Below are positions 46,636-60,009 of a stretch of DNA of 64,000 nt, piece by piece (position 1 is the stretch's first letter; each line of letters opens with the position of its first letter). The position numbers and the translations under genes are program-made. This stretch comes from Epiperipatus broadwayi (taxonomy: Eukaryota > Onychophora > Udeonychophora > Euonychophora > Peripatidae). The notes below the pieces were generated by a model, which saw only the letters and a list, made by a program, of their open reading frames with translations, was not told where the DNA came from and did not search any database. The stretch spans positions 10,964,825 through 11,028,824 of the forward strand of contig JAQFVV010006221.1 of NCBI GenBank assembly GCA_028023455.1. The letters run 5' to 3'.

Positions 46636-48274
46636 CATGTATACTGTATAAACGATTATGATGAGATTTCAACAGATTTCTAACTCGGTCCTACATTATC
46701 AACATTTATTAAAGAACGTTGGCGACTCTCAAAGAAATGTAATTTTCTGGAATTATTCATGATGATTTAGTAAATACAAAACATATATATAAATTGGGAA
46801 TTATTATAACTAATACGTCAGCCATTTGCGAAGTTGTAGACCCCTGCATTACAATAAATGAAGCATTGAATGTGTGTCGATTTATATGAAAGTTAAGTTA
46901 TTAAAGAAAGTAAATATTAATGAAAATTTGACACGCATTCATTGTTTTAAGCGATCATAGATTTAAACTTTGAAAATTGAAATAATTATGAGCATGCAAT
47001 AATTAAATAATAACTATAGATAGAAATGTAGATTATAGAAATACGCACCCAAGATAGAATGAGGTAAGCTAGATTAGTAGAGAAATTTACACATTAAGTT
47101 AATTATTCAGTTTTAGCTATACATATGGTAGTTTTTACATTTTATAATTTAGATAAGTATTATGAAGAAGAGCTATAGCATATTATTAGAGTACTCTAGA
47201 GTTTGAACACAGACAGGTACCTGTTTTATAAGAAGTTTTCTTATTCCATGAGTTTAGCAGCAAAAGGTTCATGAGTGGCAAGTCTTTCTTGTATTTAGAT
47301 ATTTCATTTAATTTCACAGCAGCAGCAGCTTTTTCATTTATTTCAGGCAGCAGATCTTCATGGTGAATTTATGATGGGCAATGGAAAGTTCAGCATCCGA
47401 TAGGCCATCTCCCGATGGAGAATAATCTAGGTGCTTTACTCGGTCATACCTTGGCAGGAACAAATTATTTTATATTTTTGGAGACTCTCAGTGATCGAGA
47501 GCAAAGCTAAAGTTTAAGTGAATGTCTCCAGCAAGTCTAAGATGGCCTCTTTTTTTATCTTGATCTCTCACATTTTTAAGGTATTTTTAGGTTCTATTTA
47601 ATCTGCCCTGAGGATAATCAATGCATTTTGTTGGTTTTTAATTAAAGAAAGCTGCCATTCTATTGTTTACATTTTACATTTACTAATTAATTTTTTGGGG
47701 AATTTTTCTTTAATTAATCTATTATCTATCACTGACCGATGCTTTTCAATTTCAAAGACAAAAAGGGAACATAAGATTATTTTAACTTTTAATTAAATAT
47801 TACATCAGATTTTTTTAGAATTATTATTAAACGAAATTTAAACAAAGCAATAAATACGAACTTTATAATGCAAAATAAATGATTAAAATTATACAAAATT
47901 ATATAACTAAAAGAAATCTAAATTATATTATTTTATCCCTATTTATTGCGTTTAATTTGAGATCGAAATGTGTGCGTGTTTATGCTGAATTCTACATATA
48001 TTTATACATTTTTAATATTGTTACACACACAATTCGATATCAAAAAGTTTAAATTTGGGCGGGATAGACCAGTCAGTGAGAGATGACAGAAAAAGGTGAA
48101 ACTTAAGATTCGAATACGAATCTTACTGTTTCAATAGTTCCTCTCATTTCATCATTATATAAATTAAATTAGTGTTATTAAATTAGGTCATGTGACATCT
48201 GACTTGATTTTTTTTTTGTAAGTTGTATAAATAAACTTTTATAGATGAAAAATTAATTAATTTTAATCAAGCTA
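46636..48274. other. AT-rich non-coding region
   Basis: No gene recognised. A less AT-rich patch at 47330-47560 may belong to an old LTR-type element. A tRNA-like segment at 48061-48140 has only weak boxes. Confidence 0.4.
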
Positions 48275-48760
48275 TGGACTGATTTGACTAATTGAGTCAA
48301 ATACCTTGAACAAATCAATAAAGGCAATATATAAATTACTCTTTAGTTTTACATACATTTTTGGATTTACCTAGAACCAAAAACAATATCTAAAATGCTT
48401 CTTAATGGTCTAAAACTATATGAGTTTCTTATAATAATTCATCCATGCCAGAAAGCAATCTATTCACAAAATATCTAAAAGCTTCCTTGATGTAGTGGAT
48501 AATAATGATATTTTATAATAATTATTGCAATATTGTCTATTTCCTTTTCTTTTAAAAATTAGAACAATAAAAGCATCTTTAAGATCACAATGCACAACTT
48601 TATGTATTGATACATTCTAAAAATATTTCAGTTTTTTTTTTAAGCTAACTTACCGCAATATCTTAACGCATCTATAGGTAACTTATCAGGATATGTAATC
48701 TTTTCGTTTTTTAATATTATAAAGGGCTGCTTTAATTTCATTAAGCAGGATATTCTTGAC
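48275..48760 (-). pseudogene. RTE-type LINE reverse transcriptase, N-terminal part of RT domain
   Basis: Read on the minus strand from 48760, frames give NEIKAALYNIKKRK and DKLPIDALRYCG (the classic start of an RTE RT domain). Next come DLKDAFIVLIFKRKGNRQYCNNY and ISLLSTTSRKLLDIL, and finally LYIAFIDLFKVFDSI, the motif A region with the catalytic aspartate. Several frameshifts and stops separate the pieces. The YADD region and C-terminus are missing. Similar 3' ends of the same clade occur at 9.5 and 56.0 kb, and an endonuclease start lies at 53.3 kb on the same strand. Confidence 0.85.
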
Positions 48761-50704
48761 TAAATCTAAAAGAGTGAAAATAAATGAATATACTATTAAA
48801 AATTGTTAACTGACATTTTGTATCATTATTCAAAAGATAATCAAAATCCCTCTTTTGTCTGTTTGAAATATTATTACCATCATATAAGAGAATGTCATTG
48901 ATGGATTTAATAATATTATGATATACATATTTAGTTCTATAAGTTACTTTTAATGCTTCAACAAAATATTTAAAATAATGTATTGTAATGGTCTGGTCAA
49001 TGACATGTAAAGAGAAGGTTGCATCTGACTATGGTCAGACCTAGGGTCTTCATGTAGGATGCTGGAGATGAGGCGATGAAGTACATGACTCATGATTACA
49101 TCTATCTTTAATAGACTAGCCTAAGACTTATCTATCAAATTTACATGCAATTTAAGTCAGTTCATCCAACATCTCACCATTCTCTTTTGGATTCGTTGCC
49201 TCAGTATTCAAACTCAGGAAGAATTAATGTTTGACTCTTTTAACAGGGCTGTAGTTACACATACTCATAGTCAAATTAGTTTACCCAAGTTAGCATTCAT
49301 AAATTACCCTTATCTAAGAACTTTTTATTATAGTGATAATGTAATAATATGTGTATGTTCATATATATAGGTATGGTATTGGCTTTGTAAATGAATGCAA
49401 AAATTTATTCAATAAATTCAAGAGACTTTATCTATTCAACAAAATTTATAACATTAATTTATAAAAATAAACTCTAAGTAAACAGTAAATAAACTTGAAC
49501 AAATTAAAGAGATATTAAAAATATTTACAAATAAATATAAGATTATGCATACATATTTACAGCTTAAATGTCTTTAATGAGCACCTCTAATTAAAATCAT
49601 ACTATTGGCTTAATTATCCATATAATTAATTAACTAAAATTACTTTAATATTTAACCTCAACATTGATTCAACTCATGGCTCAAGTTGTAGTGATTTAAC
49701 TTGCCTAGAGATCTTCCTGTCATTTATCACATAATAATAAAGAAACATCTAATATGACAGCAGAGCAGATATATTCAGGAAGTTAATCATTTATACAGAA
49801 ATACTTAAGTAACTATCATTAGTAAAATAAACAATATATAATGCAACTTTGCTTTCTTGTGTGTCATTAATGTCAAAATAAATAAATAAATAAATAAATT
49901 CTTAACTCCAAATTTCAAATATATGGTCATGAACAATGATCAAGCACTTGGGACAGGAAATTGAACCCCCCCCCCGCTCTATTCGCACTCTGTTAAATTG
50001 AATTCTCCCAAAATGCTGAATCTTAATAATAAACATTTCCACAAGATAAGAATAAAATAATAATAATAATAATAATAATAAATAATACATTCATAAAAAA
50101 TATTCATAATGTGTAACATAATATATATATATTTCAGGAATTATTTTGGGAATTATTCATCAGGCTCGTTTCATTAAAGTTCTTCACATTTTATAGTTCA
50201 TACAGTTTACATGTACTCCTCTCTCCAAAGCATGAATTGTTCACTGTTGCTGTTGTGTAGCCATACTGTGGATAATTATGCCTTGATTAACTCTGGTTTT
50301 CTCCCATTTGTTTTTTAATCATTCCATGCTGTATGAAGCAAGTATGTCAGAAGCTATAAATGTAGAGATATGGCTATATACTTTCCATGGTTATGGGATT
50401 GACACTCTACTACCCACAACAATTGATTGCTCTAGCCAGACCACATTGTACTGTCTCCTTATATACTAAATTTAAGTTCAAATACCGCTTGGAGTCAAAA
50501 TAAATACTTTTTTTTAATCGTGATAAAATTTGCTTGTTCTATCATCTATCGTATTAGCTATATATATGCATATTCCACAGGTTTCTTTAGAAGTTTGAGA
50601 TGATTTCTTCTACATTCACTTACTGCTTAACTTTATCTGCATAATTTATTTGTCTGCAAAATCTCTAGTTGGTTTTTCAAAATCCTGTGACAAATTTGTT
50701 TTAC
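48761..50704. other. AT-rich non-coding region
   Basis: No gene recognised. It holds an (AAT)n run at about 50056-50082 and a C-tract near 49966-49975 beside a B-box-like remnant on the minus strand. Confidence 0.45.
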
Positions 50705-51597
50705 AAAGTTAAATTATCATATGATCATTAACTCATACTAGCACATAATTGTTATTAAACAAAGCAAAACTCTCCATACAGTAGTGCCATCTTGTGCCAA
50801 CAAGATCAATCAATGGATGCCAGAAGGCTTGTGCATAAAATCCCTATCTAGTGCCTACTTATCCAATATCCCCAGACTAGTTTCTGGCTTGTGGCCTTCA
50901 TCAGTGAGGAGCCTTGGATCTGAGAGCACTGCACCTAGATCTTAGGATCTAATGCAACCCTCCAGCAGCCACCTTTTAACTCTACTTAACTACAAAACTA
51001 TGAAACTAGTCTGGGGATATTGGATGAGTAGGCACTAGATAGGGATTTTATGCACAAGCCTTCTGGCATCCATTGTTTGCTCCTGTTGGCATAAGATGGC
51101 AGTACTGTATGGAATTTTTTACTTTGTTTAATAACAATTATGTGCTAGTATGAGATAGTGATCATATGATGTTTAGTGGTTTAACACCAATCCTGCTTAA
51201 TAGGATAGTAGTGGCTATGGTTGTTAAAGAGCCAATGACACCAAAATATATGGGTGCTGAATTGAATTCAGACCCATATGACTATACAGGCTATTGAGCT
51301 TAGATTGAAAATATTATTGTGTTTTCCAATTTCATTCTCATAGTTTTGTAGTTAAGTAGAGTTAAAAGGTGGCTGCTGGAGGATTGCATTAGATCCTAAG
51401 ATCTATGTGCAGTGCTCTCAGATCCAATGTTCCTCACTGATGAAGGCCACAAGCTAGAAACTAGTCTGGGGATATTGGATGAGTAGGCACTAGATAGGGA
51501 TTTTATGCACAAGCCTTCTGGCATCCATTTATTGCTCTTGTTGGCACAAGATGGCACTACTGTATGGAGAGTTTTGCTTTGTTTAAAGTTAAATTAT
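50705..51597. mobile_element. Composite of the long-TIR family, bracketed by a 13-bp direct repeat
   Basis: An inverted arm (about 50718-50993) starts CATATGATCATT and contains GCAAAACTCTCCATACAG. It is complementary both to 50996-51170 and to about 51345-51584. A less repetitive middle (about 51171-51344) carries GATTGAAAATATTAT, also seen in the 60.6 kb copy. AAAGTTAAATTAT flanks the whole at 50705-50717 and 51585-51597. There is no coding sequence. The structure looks like one element with a second, internal copy of its right terminus. Confidence 0.82.
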
Positions 51598-53119
51598 AAA
51601 AAATATTTCAAGCAGCAGTTTCCATGTTGAATAAAAACGCTTATTATTATTATTATTATTTTCTTAAGTTGACTTTTCCATAGCAACCTGATTCTCTGCG
51701 TCTTCGTGATTATCAATTCCTGGGTTTAAATTATGCTTTATTACTTCATTCTTATTTATTAGTTTAGTGTAATCCTTGACCTCTGTCCATTACCATGATT
51801 AGTTTGTCATCGTTTAAGTCATTGTTTAGTGTTTGCCAATAGCGTAAAAACATATAATACAAAATAATTGAAATCACACATATATGTTTGTATAAATTTT
51901 TTTTTAGTATTTATTTTAAATAATTTAAAAGTTAATATTCAATTTATTTCATGTATATATATATGTATAAAATATAATAATATACGGTTTCAAATTCAAT
52001 TATGGAATAGCTATTTAAATTATGTTTTTATAGCTATTCACATTTATTTCTTCAAAATTTGAAAACACTATGTTAGCAACATTTTTTTAATCCTATCAGA
52101 TATAAATTCTGATCAAAGTTTAGTTCAACATTTCTGATGACTAATGTCATTGTGAGTGAGATTGTAAGCTACCCTCATAGTATATATATTCCTAGCAATT
52201 TTAATCCATTAATCATTTGAAGTTTTTTTCCAGTCATTTAATTTCTTGCTTTTAAATATTTATATTGATGATGAATCTCCATATTCATTTTTATTATTTT
52301 GCCTTGCAGAAAATGATGTTTCCTTTTAATCAAAGTCATTAATAATATCATTGTCAGGAAATCACTCTTCTGAGCAGAAAATGCTACATGTTTCTTTTTA
52401 ATTAAATCACTAATAGTGAAATCATTGTTAGAAAAGCAGGTGTGATTTTTTTATTTAGTGAATCCCAAAATAGATTTACTTGTATTTATAATGCACTTCT
52501 TAAGAGAATTTTATGCTTAATGCTTAATAGTTGCTAAAAGTTAGCATGTGTTGTAGATATGTATAAAAAATAAAGATAATTTTTTATGCAAATGTTATAG
52601 AGTAAGACCCTTTTTTAAATTTCAATCATAATTATAACTTTGGGGTTTAATAATATATTAACTATTCAACAATTTGCAGTTGTAAGTGTGCATGAATTTG
52701 ATCTTTTATTTTATTATGATCCCTATCTATATAGTATTACCTAATAAATGCGGTAGTTTTGAACATGGATGCAATACATAATTATTTATAATATTTTCTG
52801 CCTAAATAAAGAATTTGTGATAGATAGTCATGTGTTGTGCAAAAATTCAATAATAGCACACCCATAATATTATTTCCAATAGCTTAAAATCTATTTGTCC
52901 CCAAATATGCATTAATGTTTCCAAGAAAAAAATCAATCTTTTAATAGCATCGAAATAATAATACTATCCAGCCAGAAATAAAAGTGTTTTTTTCTGAATT
53001 TGTTAAATCCAACATTGAAAAATACATAGTAACAAAATGAGCACATATATGATTATGCAAATTAAGTTTTAGTACTAGTATTCTTTCATTGATACATTGA
53101 GAAAAATCTTAACACCATG
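51598..53119. other. AT-rich non-coding region
   Basis: No gene recognised. It holds a (TTA)n run at about 51642-51660. The interval lies between the RTE endonuclease and RT remnants and may contain unrecognisable LINE sequence. Confidence 0.4.
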
Positions 53120-53305
53120 CAGCCTTCTGTCATTGCCTGATCTGCTCTTGCAAAAAAAAAAAAAAATCTGTAATCATTTACTTCTATTAAACTTTCCTTC
53201 TTTGAAAGAGAGTTTTATTAAGCGCAACTATATCAATCTTAAAACCTGACAGCTTCTTTATGATCAGTGCTGTCCGCCATTCTGGTCTTGAGTAGCTGAT
53301 ATTAA
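53120..53305 (-). pseudogene. RTE-type LINE apurinic-like endonuclease, N-terminal fragment
   Basis: The minus-strand frame ending near 53190 reads YSRPEWRTALIIKKL and GFKIDIVALNKTLF. This matches the RTE endonuclease start, where R-E-RTA-----L----IDI-AL-ET is typical. Here the catalytic Glu position of the SET/NET motif has become Lys (NKT). A stop follows within 30 codons, and weaker similarity (the QHGV-like region near 53120) continues in other frames. This could be the 5' part of the same element as the RT remnant at 48.3-48.8 kb, separated by later insertions, or an independent copy. Confidence 0.72.
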
Positions 53306-55420
53306 ATAAAGTTTACATACTTCCTCTATCTATATTATTTATTTTTAATATTACCATTGCCTTTTGTTTTTACTTATTACTGATATGTTTTTTCTATAAG
53401 TTTAATAATTAATCTACTAGGCATAATAATCTAGCCAGATGATGTGAGACATATAATTGTGAGACCATCACTTCCACTTTTAGGGTAAGCAGGAGATATT
53501 TAAAAGAAAAGCTGCCTAAACATACAATTTTGCCAAACTGAAATTCTAATCCCATATCCAATTCCAACTGGATTCATTAATTATTGTGCTGTTCAAGAAA
53601 AGATCACACTAAGGATTCTTAGTGTTTTATTTCTGTCTTTCCCATTGCCTTCATCATTTTTGAGGACTTGAGCTAAAAAGAAAATGAAAATCAGAAACAG
53701 CTGTGTGTGGAATTAAAGAATAAAAATGTGATCGCTCAAAAATACAAACTTGCTGATAGTTATTATAAGAAATGATTGACGTCATAAAAGACTTGTGAAT
53801 AATCTAAAATAAGTTATAAATATATTAACAAAAACAATGATCTTTTCAGCATTTCTATACATATATTGGTGGACACCAATAAATAAAATTATAAGCTTAT
53901 TAACTACCAATTGATAAAAGTTTTATTTCTAAATTTATTCTTCAATTAAAAAATAACTAGATACTTGTTTATTGATCAATGTTGGGTAGCTAGTTGATCC
54001 GATTATAGACCAGATATCTTTAAAAGCCAAGTTTAGCTTTCCTTCGGTCTTGAAGAAACGACAAAAATATTCCTGCCAACATATTAATCATTATACATTT
54101 AGTCACATATATACATACACACACATTTATATCTATATGATTAGAGATATATGCGAGTTTGAAAAAATTTACTAGAGCATAAATTAATAAAGTTACATAA
54201 AAAACAAATTAAAAATAAAATTTCATGAAGTGACTGACAGTCTTCGTTTTTTTTCTTTCTTAAAAAAAAATTATTATATCAATTGATTAGTCGTAAGCCA
54301 AAACATAAGATTATAAATAAAGATTGGGGTATTTTTATTTAACTATTGCCCACAAAAAGCCTGTAAAAAAATTGGATTAGTTCTTCTTAATTAATTAAAG
54401 AAAAAATCCCATTTATATTGATTGCAGTTTATCAAGTTATTGATCGATTTATATGCTTCTTGGGAGTAACAAACTTCTGATGGTAATCTGGATATCCACT
54501 TGACTTTTTATTTGATAATATCAAATCGAGTTTATCACACTCTATTTTGGATGAACAGAAAAAAATTGAGTCGAACAATGAAACTCTTCAAGTGCAACCA
54601 GAAATTCTTAATTCCATTTTCTTTTCAAATAGCTTGACTTACAAAAGAATTATAGAATTCTACATATAAATAAGAAATAGTTGAAGCAGTATAACTCAAA
54701 TTTTTTTTAATAATTTCTAGAAACTTTCTTAATGTTTATAATTAATAATTGTTATTAATTTATTTTTTACCTAAGCAATAATATAATAAATATTTGGAAA
54801 TAAAAATATAAACTTTAAATCCATCAACCTCCAAAATAATTAGATATGTGTATATATAAAATGAATAATTTGATATTCATGAAATATAGTAATTAACGAA
54901 GAAATTAAAGAAACATTGTAATTCTTATTAAATATGCAAGAAGGAAGCAAAATGATATGATTTATATAAAAATGTGATTAAACAATGGACGTTTTATGCT
55001 TGAAATAGAGAAAACTAAGAAAAACATCATTTCTAAAACAATATTGTCAGTGATTTTGATTGTCAAATGAAAATAAAATTAAAAATAGTCAAAGCAAAAA
55101 AATGTGGCTATGATTTGGAAAAGCCAAGACATCATGCATATTTACTAAGGTATAATATGATTGTGAAATTTGAATGAATTAAGAAGAATCTATCACATAA
55201 AGTTACCAGTAAATGAATGCACAATACATTCAAAGTAAATTTAGTTAAAGAAAATGGAAATACACATATAATAAATAATGATTAAAAACTAAATAACAAA
55301 AAGAGATCTTATAGAATAGGGACAAATGTCATTAAAAACTAATGTGAAATAATTTGCATGTCTCAGTATTCTTGTAAAGTATAAATAAAACTAAAAATTG
55401 GTTTTAAAAAAGGCAACATA
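53306..55420. other. AT-rich non-coding region
   Basis: No gene or repeat family recognised. Confidence 0.5.

Positions 55421-55453
<33 letters not shown>
55421..55453. repeat. (TA)n-(TG)n compound microsatellite
   Basis: A short TA run passes into TG repeats. Confidence 0.95.
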
Positions 55454-56037
55454 AATCTGGTGTGCATATATCTAGCATGTTCCAATTAAAAGAAGACTAG
55501 TGACTAGCTATGTCTCTCAGTTGCCTGTAGTGTCAGCTTTGAATCAATGCATGTTTTATACAGCAGCATAGTTTAGCTATTCACCAAAATTTTAAAGTGA
55601 CAGTGTATTTCATACCTTAACCTGAAATAAAAAATTGTGTTAACATTAATTTTATTTTAAATTAGAAAATTCAACTAATAAAATGTTTGGAATGTGCAGT
55701 AAAGTTTAAGTCATAAAACATTTTCAAATAGCTTGCAAATTTTATTATAGCAAAGAAAGTATTGAAGATAATTATGGGAAAAACATATATATAATACATT
55801 TTAATTCTATTTCTATAGTTACATTTTTTTCAATGCATTAATTTTTATTTATTTCTTGACAATATTTTCTAATAGTTTCAATTGGCCAGTAGTCTTCAAC
55901 AGAACTATAATATCCAAACACATATAAGTACATAATTAGTGTGTTTTAATGCAGATATAGATATATTTAAAATAATATAACACATTATATATATTTTACA
56001 ATTATTTTTTAATAAAACTAGTGCATATATATATATT
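55454..56037. other. AT-rich non-coding stretch
   Basis: Nothing recognisable. Confidence 0.5.
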
Positions 56038-56088
56038 AAATTTGGAGAGACCTTTATCCTGCAGTGGATTGATATAATGGTTGATGAT
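56038..56088 (+). repeat. RTE 3' end fragment
   Basis: GGAGAGACCTTTATCCTGCA, GTGGATTGAT and GGTTGATGAT match 9954-9997, the last codons and tail start of the RTE copy at 9.5 kb. The fragment is only about 50 bp, and its GAT tail is replaced by a (TA)n array. Confidence 0.82.
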
Positions 56089-56419
<331 letters not shown>

Positions 56420-56559
56420 ACAAAACAAAAAAAGATGTAATCAATGTTTATTGTAATGAAATACTAACATGATAAATATTAAGAACTTTACAAAACAAAG
56501 AAAGATGTAATCAATGTTTATTGTAATGAAATACTAACATGATAAATATTAAGAACTTT
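56420..56559. repeat. 70-bp tandem duplication
   Basis: The unit beginning ACAAAACAAAAAAAGATG at 56420 recurs at 56490 with one difference (AAAA to AAAG). It is a recent local duplication. Confidence 0.92.
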
Positions 56560-56799
56560 AAAGGAATAAATTGATCATATAGACTCTTTACTTTATATGT
56601 GATAATATGTCGAACTATTTCCATCATCTATTAGTGAATGTTGAATGCATAGAAAATTTTCAAATTTATTTAAACTTTTCAAATACAAGCAACTTCTTAG
56701 TAATAACACATAAATAGACAACACAGGTTAGTAATGATATGTTTTAAGTAATATTTTTCTCTACTCTTCTTTCTTCTTCAGTTATTGCTGGCCTGATCA

Positions 56800-58496
56800 G
56801 TGACAGTATTAGCATAGAAGTTCTCAAATACTAAATTTAAGGCGAATGCTCTAACCAACTGAGCTATTCTGACAAAGGTAACAGATAATAAAAATTTTAT
56901 ACATTCATATATAAGAGTTGGTTCAAATCCTCCTGAGTTCTTTCATTTTTTTATTTTTTTTAAAATCAAGGTTAGATGCTTTCATACATTATGTATTGCC
57001 ACACTGAGTAGACTTATAGGATTATTTGTCATAGATATATGAGCAGCTTTTTTTAATTTTCTTCTTTACACCTTTTCCTTTCTATACAATATTTTTTGTA
57101 TTTTCCCATTTAAATATATGGTCAGTAGTACATTCATAGTCTTTTACTGTAGATCCATCTGTTTTTTCTCTTTTAACCATTAGATTGTGTTCTTTCAATC
57201 ACTGTTTAATAGGGTGACAGGACTTAACAATATACTTTTTCCACATTCACATGGTATTTCTTAGGTGCAGTTTTTGTTCTTCCAGATTTCTAGTTTAGGC
57301 TTAATAGAAGTAAGAATTTCTTGAAATTTGGTATGGCTTTGGAAAGCTGTTCTAATGTTATATTGACTGCAGATTTTCTTTAATTTGTCTACAATACCAA
57401 TAATTGTTTTTTTCTTAGGATGTTCTTTTTGTTGTTTATTAAAAATTTTCTTGATGACTTCTGATGGAGTTTGTTCTATGGGAATCTTTTCATTTTCCAA
57501 ATCACTGGTTTCTAAACAAACTTTCTTTCCTCTGTTTTATTGTGATAGTATAATTTCATGTTTGGAACTTCTGGTGTGAATAAATGTATATACCAAGTAC
57601 TTGCTAGTGTGTGTTAGTTCCCTATATGCTGTTATTTTTCCTTTGCCCTAAAAAAGTCTTGTCACAAAAACATCTAAGAATCCCATTTTTTTTTTCATAT
57701 TGATTCTCACTGTGAATTTAATTGAAGGAGATGTGTTGGTGATATGGATCAAGAATGATTGTAATTGAGTCTCACCATGTGGCCATACCACAAATGTATC
57801 ATCAACATTACACAAAACCACAATTTAGGTGGACATGGAATAGTATTTATGGATTTGGTTTCAAGTTCTACCATGTAAATTTTTTTCATGGTGATATTAG
57901 TGAATCCATAGCCATCTCTTAATTTTGTTGAAAAAATTCTGAATAATATTGAAAGAACATTGTTGTTATATAGAATGTTAACAATTCCATTATACTAGAG
58001 TTGTTCTAATTTGTAGGTAATTATCATTGTGTTACATTTTCTTTACAATAGACAATGTCTCATCACATGATACATTTGTAAATAGACTTTCCACATCAAA
58101 TCTTACCAATATGTCAGTTATTCTAATGTTGCTGACTAATTCTACAAAATGCTTAGAATCCCTCACAAAGTATTATGTCTTGTATTCCAATGGAGTAAAA
58201 ACTTCATGAAGAAATCTTGACAAATTTTGACATGATAAATTTCTAACACTAATAATATGCCTCAATAGAACATTGTCTTTGGTGACAAATCTTGTTGAAA
58301 TATGAAGTTAATTTCCTTTTTTTCTGAATCACTGAAATAACTGTCATGCTTCCAAAGTAATGCTTATAATTTTAACTCTGTATTTGAAATTGGATTTCTG
58401 CTATTTTTTGTATTGAACTTCTGTGAGAAATCCTTGTGTTTTGTTATCATAATCCCTTTTATCCATTACAACTGTTATGTTACCTTTGTCAGCAGG
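56800..58496 (-). pseudogene. Penelope-like element family C, minus-strand arm
   Basis: From the centre outward the minus strand gives GNITVVMDKRDYD, then DILVRFDVESLFTNVSCDE (motif A). NVDDTFVVWPHG follows (YVDD site with Tyr changed to Asn), then GFLDVFVTRLF and YLVYTFIHT. The open stretch 57500-57261 gives ENEKIPIEQTP, IRTAFQSHTKFQEIL and KNCT. PCECGKS and LKEHNLMVKREK are the GIY-YIG remnants. Many stops and shifts are present. The protein resembles the widespread animal Penelope/Poseidon-type PLEs more than families A and B. The 5' break at 58496 is mirrored by the other arm. Confidence 0.9.
56830..56945. other. Split tRNA-like boxes at the end of the PLE-C minus arm
   Basis: An A-box sequence lies on the minus strand (complement of 56855-56866, TAGCTCAGTTGG). 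A B-box sequence GGTTCAAATCC lies on the plus strand (56930-56940). The two halves therefore point in opposite directions and cannot form a normal polymerase III promoter. The same arrangement, inverted, is found at 60018-60093. Confidence 0.6.
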
Positions 58497-59945
58497 AAGG
58501 TAATACTAGAGTTGTAATGGATAAAACTGATCTCACAGCAGGTCAAACTAAAAAATAGCAAAAAATCCAGTCTCAAATACAGAGATAAAATTACAAGCAT
58601 TACTCTGGAAGAATCATGGGTATTTCAGTGATTCAGAAAAAAAGAAATTAACTTCATATTTTAGCAAGATTCCTCACCTACATGGACTACTTAAAATCCA
58701 CAAAGACAATGTTTTATTAAGGCCTACAGTTATTTCTAAAAAGTCACCATGTCAAAATTTGTCAAGATTTCTTCTCAAAGTCTTTAGTTCATTGGCATAC
58801 AAGTCACAATCCTTCCATGGGGCTTTCAAGCACTTTGAAGAATTAGTCAAAGATATAAAAATGGAAAAAATTGACATATTGGTAATCTTTATTATGGAAA
58901 GTCTATTTACATATGTATCATGTAATGAGGCATTGTCTATTTTAAGGAAAATTTAATATGATGATAATTGTCTATAAACTAGAGCAACTCTAATATAATA
59001 AAATTATCATTGTTCTACATAACAACAACATTTTTTCAATATATCTCAGAATTTTTCCAACAAAATCAAGAAATGGTCATGGGATCAACCATGTTATCTT
59101 TGCTGAGCAACATTTACATGGAAGAACTTGAAACTACAGTCATAAATACTATTTCATGTCTACCTTAATTGTAGTTTCACTATGATGAGATGCAATTACA
59201 GTAATTCTGGATGCATATCAACAAAATATCTCCTTCAAATAAATTCATAATGGAATCAAAATAAGAACAAAAATTGACATTTCTAGATGTTCTTGTGACA
59301 AGACTCCTTCAAGGCAAAAAAAACACTGCATATAAGAAATTAATGTGTACTGACAAGTACTTGGTATACACATCCAATCATGCCAGAAAGCACTAAACAT
59401 TAAATTATACTATCATTATGGAGCAGAGCAAGTGACTTAAAAAGTCAGAAGATTCACATAGAAAAACTCACAAGAAAGAATGGTTATCTATCAGTGGTCA
59501 TCAAAAAAACCTTTAATAGACAACAAAAGACAAGTTAAAGAAAATCTGTAGTGATATTAACATTAGAACAGCTCTTTAAAGCCATACCACACTTCAAGGA
59601 ATTCTTACTTTTGCCAAATCAAAACTGGAAATCCTGAAGAACAAAAACTGCATCTAAGAAATACCATGTGAATGTGGAAGAAAGTATATTGATGAGATAT
59701 GTTGCCCTGTAGAATAGTGATTGAAAAACACAAGCTAATGGTTAAAAAAGAAAAAAGAGACATGTCTGCAGTTGAAGATCATGTATATATTAATGACCAT
59801 ATGTTTAATTGGAAAAATACAAAAATATTAGATAGAAAGAAAAAGGTGCAAAGAAGAAAATTCAAGGAAACTGCTCATATGACAATGGTAAATAAACCTA
59901 TAAATCAACCCAGTGTGACAATACATAATGTATAAAAACCTCTAA
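58497..59945 (+). pseudogene. Penelope-like element family C, plus-strand arm
   Basis: In order: VVMDKTDLTAGQ, IPHLHGLLKIHKDN, LLRPTVISKKSPCQNLSRFLLKV, and FKHFEELVKDIKMEKIDILV with SLFTYVS (motif A region; the catalytic Asp position appears altered to IFIMES). Fragments of the FLDVLVTRLL block are near 59285 and of the LGIHIQSC block near 59365. IPCECGRKYIDE, near 59660-59700, is the nuclease motif with YIG changed to YID. Stops and shifts are numerous. It mirrors the minus arm over its whole length with moderate divergence, so this pair is older than the family B pair. Confidence 0.88.
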
Positions 59946-60009
59946 TTAACCTTGCTCTTAGAAAAAAATAATTAAAAAATGACTTATGATGATTTGGAAA
60001 AATAGAAGG

